Source of the DNA: CAZPRQ01 sp964589415 | GTDB taxonomy: Bacteria; Patescibacteriota; Doudnabacteria; UBA920 | DNA length: 11,945 nt | Assembly: GCA_964589415.1 (NCBI GenBank) | Contig: CAZPRQ010000037.1 | Coordinates: forward strand, 1-11,945 | Reading direction: 5' to 3' | Shown here: positions 1 to 5,433 of the stretch, one piece after another | Layout of the letters: every line of letters begins with the position of its first letter | Numbering within the stretch: position 1 is the first letter of the stretch | Translations under genes and position numbers: made by a program | The notes under the pieces: generated by a model | What the model was told of the DNA's origin: nothing | The model's database searches: none | What the model saw: only the letters and a program-made list of their open reading frames with translations

Positions 1-107
1 GGCCCGTGTTTTTCTTCATACAAACGCTGCTGGTAATTTAAAAGCAGTTTATGCAAATCTAACAGCGCTTGTCTTAAATTATTTATATTTTCGTGCGTTG
101 GCTCCAT
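1..107 (-). CDS. N-terminal part of a conserved-hypothetical-like helical protein, runs off the window
   Basis: On the minus strand an ATG at 107 opens a frame that stays open to the window edge (35 codons). The product begins MEPTHENINNLRQALLDLH, followed by a leucine-rich helix ending in YEEKHG. The pattern of a short helix LH-K-LL-N-Y, then YE..HG, resembles the start of a roughly 130-aa conserved hypothetical family whose later part carries a DP.FAWLR-type motif. That part lies outside the window, so this is only a suggestion from memory. No Shine-Dalgarno sequence precedes the ATG (bases 108-120 are AT only), which fits a leaderless or weakly initiated gene. Existence as a real gene is likely; function is unknown. 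Confidence 0.6.
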   Translation of the reverse strand, partial: MEPTHENINNLRQALLDLHKLLLNYQQRLYEEKHG

Positions 108-119
108 ATAACTTATATA

Positions 120-146
120 TTTATACGTCCCTGTAACAATTGTCAA
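120..146 (-). promoter_or_regulatory. Possible promoter of the gene starting at 107
   Basis: A perfect -35 TTGACA (146-141, minus) is followed after only 15 bp by TATAAA (125-120). The spacer is shorter than optimal; an alternative -10 lies in the TATA-rich run just downstream. If used, the transcript would start very close to the ATG at 107, agreeing with the missing ribosome binding site. Confidence 0.35.
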
Positions 147-163
147 ATTAAACAAGGGAAATA

Positions 164-204
164 AACAAGGGGAATCTTTGCGCAGCGCAAGGATTCCCCT
201 TGTT
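164..204. repeat. Long inverted repeat between divergent genes
   Basis: AACAAGGGGAATC (164-176) is perfectly complementary to GATTCCCCTTGTT (192-204), and the helix continues inward through TTGC/GCAA to a tiny GC-rich loop, giving about 18 pairs. No T-run follows on either strand, so it is not a standard intrinsic terminator. It sits between the divergent genes at 107 and 303, upstream of the 303 promoter. A partial extra copy of the left arm (AACAAGGGAA) lies at 151-160. Confidence 0.75.
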
Positions 205-223
205 AGGTTAACAATAATTGCTG

Positions 224-253
224 TTTACACCGGTAGTAAGCTTATGTTATAGT
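224..253 (+). promoter_or_regulatory. Promoter of the 303 gene
   Basis: TTTACA (224-229), 18-bp spacer, TATAGT (248-253) with an extended -10 TGT just before it. Predicted transcription start is near 260, giving a leader of about 40 nt to the ATG at 303. Confidence 0.6.
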
Positions 254-302
254 TTAGAGTTCCTTAAACAATAAAGGGACAAAAACCAACAAGGAGGCTA
301 CA

Positions 303-1292
303 ATGCCAACCAATAACAACTTCAACAACTTCATCAACGACGAGTTCGATGAAGAAATCGCGGTGATCAAACAGAATCGCGTCTATGCTTGCATATGGTA
401 CGCGTTCAAAATGGGTTTGGTAATCGCGCTTGCCTGTGCAGCCGTTACCGTTGCCATGCGGTACTCCGGCATTGGGCCCAACGGGTGGATAAACCTGTTA
501 ATAGGTATAGCGGCGCTGCTCATTTTCGGAGTGAAAGTGGTATCTCACATTCCGTCAATCGAAGACGCCATCCAAAAAGTGGAGCGGCAGCGGGAAGCGG
601 ACAAAAAATATAGTGCACGACTCCAGCAACTCTACGAAGAAATACCCAAATTGCAACTTTCCCATATGAAGGTAGATGAACCCCTTATCCGAGGTGACAG
701 GATGTGGAAGCCATTCCGGGTGGAGCACGCATATGGCAGCAACACCAATCTGGAGTTACGAGGATCCGTTTTCTTAGGTGGGTCACAACTCAGCATCCAA
801 AAGTTGCTCCGTGAACAAATATCTAAAACAGAAGCCGGTGCTGGGCTGCTGTTGGAATCTGAAGGCAAAACAGCCATGCGGGTACTTATTCCCAGCACTG
901 CTTTTGTCCGTGCCGTGTTTTCCCCTATAGTCCAACAGTATCTGGACTTCACACAAAGGAGTGGGCCGGACAAAAATCCAACATGGCCCAACTGCCACCG
1001 GGCACTGTTGAAATTTCGAACCCAGAATTATAGACTGCCCGACAGTATCTACCCTCTGGAAGTAATGGACGCGATCGACCTCGCCTGCCAACCTCCGTTT
1101 TTTCTCGGAGAAAGACCAAAAGTGCAGGTCAAGGGTGTAGAAATACATAACGCGGTCTTGGCCACAGCCCTGATTGTGGACGGGCAAGAGCACGTACTCC
1201 TGCCAACAACTCTTTCTCGGAAAATAAGGACGGAGTTGGCCCAGATAATGGGCCCCCTACTCACCGCTACAGCGCTCGACGCGCTCAAGTAA
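303..1292 (+). CDS. Unrecognised 329-aa protein with two N-terminal membrane helices
   Basis: The ATG is preceded by an excellent ribosome binding site (AAGGAGG, 5 nt upstream). The first 25 residues are Asn- and acid-rich. Two hydrophobic segments follow, about residues 28-52 and 62-81, separated by a short turn, so the protein should be a membrane-anchored hairpin with both termini on the same side. Residues 86-120 are charged and heptad-like (a possible short coiled coil), and residues 120-329 look like a soluble domain with mixed alpha/beta composition. I recognise no catalytic motif or family. It is a single gene with its own promoter; a strong hairpin follows the stop and the structured leader of the next gene begins immediately after. 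Base composition is more GC-rich than the minus-strand genes of the window. The reading frame and start are secure; the function is unknown. Confidence 0.85.
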   Translation: MPTNNNFNNFINDEFDEEIAVIKQNRVYACIWYAFKMGLVIALACAAVTVAMRYSGIGPNGWINLLIGIAALLIFGVKVVSHIPSIEDAIQKVERQREADKKYSARLQQLYEEIPKLQLSHMKVDEPLIRGDRMWKPFRVEHAYGSNTNLELRGSVFLGGSQLSIQKLLREQISKTEAGAGLLLESEGKTAMRVLIPSTAFVRAVFSPIVQQYLDFTQRSGPDKNPTWPNCHRALLKFRTQNYRLPDSIYPLEVMDAIDLACQPPFFLGERPKVQVKGVEIHNAVLATALIVDGQEHVLLPTTLSRKIRTELAQIMGPLLTATALDALK

Positions 1293-1306
1293 AGACAAGG
1301 TTTACC

Positions 1307-1338
1307 GCGCACGGTTCGAATAAATTCGAACTGTGCGC
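1307..1338 (+). other. Strong hairpin after the 303 gene and at the head of leader A
   Basis: GCGCACGGTTCGAA (1307-1320) pairs with TTCGAACTGTGCGC (1325-1338) around a TAAA loop: 14 pairs with one G-T wobble. No T-tract follows, so it is not a canonical terminator. A different-sequence but equally strong hairpin (6681-6704) occupies the same place before leader B, suggesting it is the first helix of the shared RNA architecture. Confidence 0.7.
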
Positions 1339-1340
1339 AC

Positions 1341-1432
1341 CTCTTCCAAGTCGCCTCATCGGCGACCTAGCGAAAACACGGGTTCATAATTCCGCCAGTT
1401 AGCGGATTGTGGATTTGGAAGGGGTAAAACCC
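1341..1432 (+). promoter_or_regulatory. Structured RNA leader, copy A, with predicted pseudoknot
   Basis: The segment upstream of the 1543 gene matches the one upstream of the 6907 gene. Helix a is CTTCCAA (1343-1349) with TTGGAAG (1415-1421). Inside it is the hairpin GTCGCC-tcatc-GGCGAC (1350-1366). Helix b pairs GGGTT (1380-1384) with AACCC (1428-1432). The order a-b-a'-b' makes an H-type pseudoknot. A small CCGC/GCGG hairpin (1392-1405) lies between b and a'. The stretch from 1402 to 1423, including GGATTGTGGATTTGG, is nearly identical in copy B. Further hairpins follow before the gene: CCTGTC/GACAGG (1442-1457) and TTGAAGT/ACTTCAA (1498-1514). No known RNA family recognised. It could regulate the gene in cis, or be processed out as a small RNA. 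Confidence 0.6.
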
Positions 1433-1542
1433 GCCATCAGTCCTGTCGAATGACAGGATCAAAGAATTTTTCAGATGGTTTTACTTACAAACCGCTGTTG
1501 AAGTAATACTTCAATGGCACCAGCTTTCCATAGGAGGAAGGT

Positions 1543-2424
1543 ATGTCAGAGGAATTCAGAAGAAACCGTTTCGCCGACCAAATGGTAGAGGAACGATTCG
1601 GCCGGTACGATATCGCGTCGTATTTAACTACCCTGCCAAAAGGACTCGACGAACTCAAAGCGTTGGTGGAAAAATGGGGACAGGTCAGTTCCCAGATTTT
1701 TACCAAGGAAGAGAGGCAAAATATGGGACCCATAATCGAGCCTCACCTTCCGCCTGTCGACACGAATGATGACACACCTGTCGGGTTGTTTTTCCAGGTC
1801 ATTGACGACGTGGTGATCAAATCTTTCCGCCTGGGATCCGGCTACATGGTGAAGTTTTATCCCCCAAGAAAAGCCGACCCGGAATATGTCTTCCTGGGAA
1901 TCAAAGCCGATGACGTTGCCCGGCAGTTTACCGAAACCGCCACAAGTATTCGGTTGCGGCCATTTCCGTGGCAGGATTACGGCGGGTTTGACTTTCTTTA
2001 CAATCGTCTGGAGCAAGCAATTGCCGAGACGCTGAATCAAGCAGTTAGGGATTACGACCGGGCCTGCGCCCGGAACATTAACGGCGACCAGATTATCCAC
2101 GCCGACGTGGTAATTGTAGCCATGGAGGACGGAACGATTGCGCGCTACGACGACCCTTCGGTTTTCTGGCAGCGGAAAATTTGCATTCCAAATGAACTCG
2201 ACCGCTTCACTTTCAATTCACCCGACGGCAAAATCCCGCCGCTTGAAGTTATCTACCAAAAGTTCTGGTTCCGCTGGCGGCACTCGCTGGTGCGAGTAAT
2301 AAAAAACGGAAGAGAGGCCAAAAAGCTACTTATGGTTAGCGAGTACGATGCAAATCGTTTGCATAGTAACCGCGAACCGCTTCCCCCACCCACGGCAACT
2401 TATAACCGCATGGGCGGAATATAA
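1543..2424 (+). CDS. Unrecognised 293-aa soluble protein
   Basis: The ATG follows a perfect AGGAGG (5 nt spacing), which fixes the start. No signal peptide or membrane helix is visible. The N-terminal 75 residues are charged and helical. A central part (about 85-135) looks beta-rich (VGLFFQVIDDVVIKSFRLG, then KFYPPRK). A helix with repeated acidic residues follows (around 150-170), and the C-terminal third is rich in Trp, Phe and Arg (FWFRWRHSLVRVIKNGREAK), ending with a proline-rich tail. I know no family that fits. It has a 250-nt structured leader shared with the 6907 gene and an intrinsic terminator after the stop. Both leader-bearing proteins begin M-S-E, but the rest of their sequences are unrelated by eye. 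Confidence 0.85.
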   Translation: MSEEFRRNRFADQMVEERFGRYDIASYLTTLPKGLDELKALVEKWGQVSSQIFTKEERQNMGPIIEPHLPPVDTNDDTPVGLFFQVIDDVVIKSFRLGSGYMVKFYPPRKADPEYVFLGIKADDVARQFTETATSIRLRPFPWQDYGGFDFLYNRLEQAIAETLNQAVRDYDRACARNINGDQIIHADVVIVAMEDGTIARYDDPSVFWQRKICIPNELDRFTFNSPDGKIPPLEVIYQKFWFRWRHSLVRVIKNGREAKKLLMVSEYDANRLHSNREPLPPPTATYNRMGGI

Positions 2425-2434
2425 AGTTGCCTGC

Positions 2435-2450
2435 CCTGCCTGTCGGCAGG
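2435..2450. repeat. GC-rich intergenic palindrome (CCTGCC-tgtc-GGCAGG)
   Basis: A perfect 6-bp inverted repeat around TGTC, just after the 1543 gene. A related imperfect copy lies at 11922-11942. Palindromes of this kind are frequent between genes in Patescibacteria genomes (recollection, not tested here). Confidence 0.6.
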
Positions 2451-2466
2451 CGAGCGACAAGCAGTC

Positions 2467-2494
2467 ACCCGAGACCTTTTGGCCTCGGGTTTTT
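2467..2494 (+). terminator. Intrinsic terminator of the 1543 gene
   Basis: ACCCGAG-a-CC-tttt-GG-c-CTCGGGT followed by TTTTT: a 9-bp GC-rich helix with a T-run. Confidence 0.9.
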
Positions 2495-2508
2495 ATATCA
2501 CTTTTGGT

Positions 2509-2537
2509 TTGTAATTAATTTGAAATTTTAATATTAT
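2509..2537 (+). promoter_or_regulatory. Promoter of the 2591 gene
   Basis: TTGTAA (2509-2514), 17-bp spacer, TATTAT (2532-2537). Predicted start near 2544, leaving a leader of roughly 45 nt before the ATG at 2591. Confidence 0.5.
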
Positions 2538-2590
2538 TAACTTACCTTGAAGTCTAAATAGCAGAGCCTATTTAAAAGGAGGATCCACAT

Positions 2591-2773
2591 ATGTCTGAAA
2601 ACAATACCTTAGGACAGAAAGCCAAGGTCGAAAACGGCGCTCAGGCAAGCAACCCGGAAAAAAAGAAGTGTAGTACTTGCGGAGGAAATAAATTTTGCGG
2701 CTGCGGCGCGTGCCTAAAATGCAGCGGCAGTGAAGAAGTCGGCATGTGCTACGCTTGCCTCGACGACGCATAA
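2591..2773 (+). CDS. 60-aa zinc-ribbon-like protein with eight cysteines
   Basis: A strong ribosome binding site (AAAAGGAGG, 8 nt spacing) precedes the ATG. The first 25 residues are polar and probably disordered. The rest carries C27-x2-C30, C36-x-C38-x2-C41-x2-C44 and C53-x2-C56, enough to bind two zinc ions in a small treble-clef or knuckle-like fold. There is no DNA-binding helix or enzyme domain. It is a single-gene unit with its own promoter and terminator, so it is probably expressed on its own. Possible roles are a zinc-dependent adaptor or a nucleic-acid-binding peptide; the sequence does not decide. A metallothionein is less likely because the CxxC pairs are regularly spaced. Confidence 0.75.
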   Translation: MSENNTLGQKAKVENGAQASNPEKKKCSTCGGNKFCGCGACLKCSGSEEVGMCYACLDDA

Positions 2774-2816
2774 ACTATTGCAAAGGGTCGTTCAAGCTCA
2801 TATAAACGGGCGAATA

Positions 2817-2840
2817 AAGAGCTTGGCCGGCTCTTTTTTT
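2817..2840 (+). terminator. Intrinsic terminator of the 2591 gene
   Basis: AAGAGC (2817-2822) pairs with GCTCTT (2830-2835) and the second arm runs into TTTTTTT. Located about 45 nt after the stop codon. Confidence 0.75.
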
Positions 2841-2888
2841 ATACCAATTACCGCTGTCGCGTAATAAAGCGAGTTATTTTTTCTTCGC

Positions 2889-2918
2889 AAAAAAAAGCAG
2901 CCAAAATAAATTGGCTGC
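2889..2918 (-). terminator. Intrinsic terminator of the phosphoribosyltransferase-like gene
   Basis: Read on the minus strand, GCAGCCAA pairs with TTGGCTGC (2918-2897) and is followed by eight T. It lies 25 nt after the stop at 2943 and faces the terminator of the convergent 2591 gene. Confidence 0.85.
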
Positions 2919-2942
2919 CGTTTAAGCACCTTTGCTTCCTTC

Positions 2943-3632
2943 TCAAACGCAGTGGTTGTCGAAATCCCCGCTATTGACCGGAGGTAAAAAATTATCCGGA
3001 TTTCGCAAGCTGCTCAATAAATCTTCGGGATTGTCAAAATTCCTAACAGCATAACTTTGAGCAATATCCGAACACTCAAGTAAGGTTGAGAGCGAATTTA
3101 CCGGAGCTTTGCTTTTATCCGTGCCCACCTCCACAGGGGAAAACAAGCCGCAAAAACCCTTTAGTTTTGCCGAGCGCTGCAAAACCCAGGCTGCCGCGTG
3201 CCAGCGGGCGCCGGGTATGAACGCTTGGTTAAGTTCCAGAATTTTCCGGCAGGTTTCTCCGGATGAAATAACGTCGTCAATTATAACCACGTCCTTAATA
3301 CCAACCAAAACTCCGGGATTTATCCTCCCTGCCACCGCAACAGGATAGTTGCCAGGCGTCCAGAGTCGTTTTGCCGGCACCGAGGCTTTCCATAGCCATT
3401 GGCTTAACCAGCTGGGGCAGCATTCCGCCAAATAATCTTTAACAATAGACGCGCCGTTGCCCGGAAAAACCAAAAGCGTTTTTTCACGGTCAAAATTTCT
3501 CCAGCCGTCCCAATAAAGCAAGTTTCGCGTCAACTCTCCCGACATGAGGACACAAAGTCCCAAAGCTTTAAGCTCCCTGTATAGCCCTGTCCTGTACCAT
3601 CCCGTTACGTCAAACAAAAGGTACTTTTCCAT
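2943..3632 (-). CDS. Phosphoribosyltransferase-like protein (type I PRTase fold)
   Basis: The 229-aa product contains the PRPP-binding signature VVIIDDVISSGET at about residues 115-127: a hydrophobic strand, two acidic residues, then a small-residue loop, as in type I phosphoribosyltransferases. The N-terminal half (FDVTGWYRTGLYRELKALG, then LLVFPGNGASIVKDYL) does not match the common purine or pyrimidine enzymes, so the substrate is unknown. The start at 3632 is chosen because AGGAGG lies 9 nt upstream; the frame extends further 5' but that part overlaps a terminator hairpin. The gene stands downstream of a YerC/LOG pair but is separated by that hairpin. It may transfer ribose-5-phosphate to a base, or be a regulatory PRTase; the C-terminal 70 residues give no further hint. 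Confidence 0.7.
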   Translation of the reverse strand: MEKYLLFDVTGWYRTGLYRELKALGLCVLMSGELTRNLLYWDGWRNFDREKTLLVFPGNGASIVKDYLAECCPSWLSQWLWKASVPAKRLWTPGNYPVAVAGRINPGVLVGIKDVVIIDDVISSGETCRKILELNQAFIPGARWHAAAWVLQRSAKLKGFCGLFSPVEVGTDKSKAPVNSLSTLLECSDIAQSYAVRNFDNPEDLLSSLRNPDNFLPPVNSGDFDNHCV

Positions 3633-3662
3633 TCCATTAACCCTCCTTCTAAAATTTCCCGG

Positions 3663-3693
3663 AAAAAGGAAAAACCCCTTCCAAGAAGGGGTT
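3663..3693 (-). terminator. Terminator or attenuator hairpin before the PRTase-like gene
   Basis: On the minus strand AACCCCTT-cttgg-AAGGGGTT is followed by TTTTTCCTTTTT. It ends the YerC-LOG transcript. It also lies only about 16-20 nt upstream of the PRTase ribosome binding site, so readthrough could control that gene. Confidence 0.8.
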
Positions 3694-3775
3694 GGTGGTG
3701 TTAATAAAAAATCAAACACTGCCAATCTCTTCTTACAAGAGGTTAGCGCAATGATGAATGTTAAAACCTATAAAA

Positions 3776-4330
3776 TTATTTGGCATATGTTTTTGCTAAT
3801 TTCATGGCCTGGAAAACCGCTTCGCGGGCACTTTTAACTGTTAAAATTTTTACCCTGTTTCTTTCGTCCAAATAGCTGTTCTTTAATTTTTCCCCCCATC
3901 CGCCACTACCTTCCAAAACGATTATAGGTTTATTGTTGCGGTAAGCTATGGCAATTTCTTCCAATGTCCCCGCGCCGCCGCCAATAACAATTAAGGCATC
4001 GCACATGGTTACCAACAAAAACTCGTCAAAACCGTCAGCTTCCATGCCGCTAACAACTTCCACGTCAGTATATTTATTGGAAGTGAACCTTTTTATCCCT
4101 TTTACTACGCCTATGGTCGTACCTTTGTACTTTTTAGCGCCTTTGGCCGCGTATTCCATAATGCCGATTTTACCGCCGGTAACCACAATAGCTCCGTTTT
4201 TCGCCAGAAAAGACCCGACAAGCTCGGCTTGCTTCTGCATTTTTCCGGTGGCGCCTGCAGCTCCCATGTAATCATCCAAACCCGCCGAACCAATAACGCC
4301 AATTTGAAGTTTCTTTAAATTCTTTTTCAT
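3776..4330 (-). CDS. LOG-like (SLOG superfamily) Rossmann-fold protein
   Basis: The 184-aa product has the features of the LOG/TIGR00725-type proteins: an N-terminal IGVIGSAG strand-loop (about 9-16), VVTGGKIGIMEYAAKGA (49-65) and the nucleotide-loop IGGGAGTLEEIAIAY (116-130), a variant of the PGGxGTxxE motif with the first Pro replaced by Gly. Family members bind nucleotides; some are cytokinin-activating phosphoribohydrolases acting on nucleoside monophosphates, while the TIGR00725 branch has no firmly assigned substrate. The ATG overlaps the stop of the upstream YerC-like gene as ATGA, so the two should be translationally coupled. Length is normal and no key residue is missing. The fold is clear, the substrate open. 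Confidence 0.88.
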   Translation of the reverse strand: MKKNLKKLQIGVIGSAGLDDYMGAAGATGKMQKQAELVGSFLAKNGAIVVTGGKIGIMEYAAKGAKKYKGTTIGVVKGIKRFTSNKYTDVEVVSGMEADGFDEFLLVTMCDALIVIGGGAGTLEEIAIAYRNNKPIIVLEGSGGWGEKLKNSYLDERNRVKILTVKSAREAVFQAMKLAKTYAK

Positions 4331-4617
4331 AAATTTTGCAGTCTTGATAGCATTAGTTTATAACCGCCTTTGCCGCCGTTTAGCCATTTGGAAATGCGAG
4401 CAATAGTGGTGGAGCTTAAACCGGTTTTTTTGGAAATTTCGGAATACGGGGCGCGCCTGTCCAGCATTCGCGCAGCTTTCCAGCGGTTGGCAAATTCAAC
4501 GAGCTCCGCCTCTGTTAAAAGATCGCGAAAAAATCGCTTGCCTTCCTTTATGTCTTTTAAGGCCAGTATGGCCTTAAATAGATCTTCTGTTGTTGAATTG
4601 TCCCATTTTTCTTGCAT
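4327..4617 (-). CDS. TrpR-like transcriptional regulator of the YerC/YecD family
   Basis: The 96-aa product starting MQEKWDNSTTEDLFKAIL has the full TrpR/YerC pattern: helices with LLTEAELVEFANRWKAARML (34-52) followed by the helix-turn-helix PYSEISKKTGLSSTTIARIS (57-76) and a WLNGGKGGYKLML tail. This family binds operator DNA as a dimer. A longer frame (to 4731) exists, but the family starts at this Met, and the sequence just upstream is promoter and palindrome rather than coding. There is no Shine-Dalgarno; the predicted transcription start falls on or next to the ATG, so the mRNA is probably leaderless. It is first in an operon with the LOG-like gene. A palindrome over its own -10 suggests autorepression. 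Confidence 0.92.
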   Translation of the reverse strand: MQEKWDNSTTEDLFKAILALKDIKEGKRFFRDLLTEAELVEFANRWKAARMLDRRAPYSEISKKTGLSSTTIARISKWLNGGKGGYKLMLSRLQNL

Positions 4618-4621
4618 ATAT

Positions 4622-4653
4622 TTTACTTTACTAAAGTAAAGTGCTTTAGTCAA
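4622..4653 (-). promoter_or_regulatory. Promoter and probable autoregulatory operator of the YerC-like gene
   Basis: On the minus strand TTGACT (4653-4648), 17-bp spacer, TAAAGT (4630-4625). A perfect palindrome TTTACTTTA-C-TAAAGTAAA (4622-4640) covers the -10. Further CTTTA/TAAAG half-sites lie at 4644-4648 and 4655-4659. Predicted start at about 4618, one base before the ATG. Confidence 0.7.
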
Positions 4654-4724
4654 GTAAAGTATAGTCCAAGCATGCATATTTGTCAACACCTCTTTTATGA
4701 GGAAAGGGATTTTCGGCATAAATA

Positions 4725-4753
4725 TAAACAAATAGTCTATTTGCTGTTATAAT
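4725..4753 (+). promoter_or_regulatory. Promoter of the small membrane-protein unit
   Basis: TAAACA (4725-4730), 17-bp spacer, perfect -10 TATAAT (4748-4753) with an extended -10 TGT. The predicted start (about 4760) is just before the first base of the leader helix at 4763. Confidence 0.75.
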
Positions 4754-4762
4754 AAATTAACT

Positions 4763-4843
4763 CACTTCCAGTCTTTTTTACACAGGTCGTCCATGATGCG
4801 ACCCCGGTCGCCGATGAGGCGACTTGAAAAAGACAGGTAAGTG
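4763..4843 (+). promoter_or_regulatory. Branched RNA leader (copy C) of the 4869 gene
   Basis: The outer stem pairs CACTTCCAGTCTTTTT (4763-4778) with AAAAAGACAGGTAAGTG (4827-4843): about 15 pairs with one mismatch and one bulge. Inside are two hairpins, GGTCG/CGACC (4785-4803) and GTCGCC-gatga-GGCGAC (4807-4823). Bases 4806-4825 are the exact reverse complement of the 20-mer found in leaders A (1348-1367) and B (6714-6733). The ribosome binding site follows 15 nt later. There is no T-run after the stem, so it is not a terminator. Confidence 0.65.
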
Positions 4844-4868
4844 AAAATTGAACAGAGTAGGAGGCTTT

Positions 4869-5096
4869 ATGAAAGCCGTTCTCAAAAAGACCGGCAGAGC
4901 TTTTTTTAAAGCAGTGGCGCAAAATGCCATACTGTGTCCCGCCACAGTCTTTGCTATAACATGGTGGAGCATGGAGAGCTTCTCTGTGCTAATTAACACC
5001 GTCGTAGACAATATTGAGTATCTTGGGCTCTGGGCCGCGGAAGCCAGATACCACTGGAGATGGCAAATGGAAAGCCGGCACGCGGGGTGGGCTTAG
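4869..5096 (+). CDS. 75-aa small protein, possibly membrane-associated, unrecognised
   Basis: The ATG follows TAGGAGG at 5 nt. The product starts with a basic amphipathic stretch (MKAVLKKTGRAFFKAVAQN), then a hydrophobic segment (about residues 20-50, ILCPATVFAITWWSMESFSV, continuing LINTVVDNIEYLG), and ends with a Trp/Arg-rich tail. It may insert in or lie along the membrane. It is the first gene of a plus-strand unit and its last 37 nt overlap the next frame (5060). No family recognised. The strong promoter, leader and ribosome binding site support a real gene. A frameshift joining it to the next frame is possible. Confidence 0.65.
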   Translation: MKAVLKKTGRAFFKAVAQNAILCPATVFAITWWSMESFSVLINTVVDNIEYLGLWAAEARYHWRWQMESRHAGWA

Positions 5097-5296
5097 CCGG
5101 TATAATCTGGAAGGTCGCGGGCAGCAGCTCATGCGCGCTAATTAAAACGGCAATAAAAGCCGAATGCGTAGACACGCCGTTGCGCCTGTTTTTGTACCTT
5201 AGTCTCACCTTTCTGTTGGGTCAGCTTTGGGGACAAATTGCAAGCACGCTGCTTGCGGACACGGTATTTAATTATATAACGCAGAAAGACAGTTAG
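5060..5296 (+). CDS. 78-aa unrecognised protein with a C-terminal hydrophobic segment
   Basis: The frame overlaps the end of the 4869 gene by 37 nt and ends just before a terminator. The C-terminal half holds a hydrophobic stretch (about residues 42-70, LRLFLYLSLTFLLGQLWGQI) that could span the membrane. The start is uncertain: the ATG at 5060 has only GGAG directly against it, and a GTG at 5087 is an alternative. It may be translated by coupling from the gene before, or be the displaced C-terminal half of one longer protein. No family recognised. Confidence 0.5.
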   Translation: MANGKPARGVGLAGIIWKVAGSSSCALIKTAIKAECVDTPLRLFLYLSLTFLLGQLWGQIASTLLADTVFNYITQKDS

Positions 5297-5300
5297 AAAT

Positions 5301-5342
5301 AGCGCCGATTCCCGTACTTGTACGGATACGGCGCTTTATTAT
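5301..5342 (+). terminator. Intrinsic terminator of the 4869-5296 unit
   Basis: AGCGCCG (5301-5307) pairs with CGGCGCT (5329-5335) and an inner CCGTAC/GTACGG helix stacks within. TTTATTATT follows. Confidence 0.8.
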
Positions 5343-5382
5343 TAGTAAAACTTCCTACGAACTTAATTCCTTTTATACGAAG

Positions 5383-5405
5383 TATACGAAAATGATCTTT
5401 GTAAA
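5383..5405. repeat. 23-bp dyad site, copy R1
   Basis: TATACGAA-AATG-ATCTTTG-TAAA, 29 nt beyond the 3' end of the ADP-ribosyltransferase-like gene. Shares the core CGAAxATGATxTTTG with sites at 7744, 8445 and 9103. Extra TACGAA half-motifs precede it (5356-5361, 5375-5380). AAACTCTCTA follows at 5412-5421, as it does after R2. Confidence 0.7.
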
Positions 5406-5433
5406 TTAACAAAACTCTCTATTGAAAGGATCA

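Noticed and set aside
632..1312. Three minus-strand frames inside the 303 gene
   Set aside because: They overlap a long plus-strand gene with promoter and ribosome binding site, and have neither themselves.
1307..1338. tRNA-like GGTTCGAA T-loop
   Set aside because: It is one arm of a simple hairpin with no acceptor or other arms.
3633..3725. N-terminal extension of the PRTase-like protein
   Set aside because: It would translate the terminator hairpin; AGGAGG points to the ATG at 3632.
4618..4731. N-terminal extension of the YerC-like protein
   Set aside because: The extra residues are not part of the family, and the DNA there holds the promoter and palindrome.
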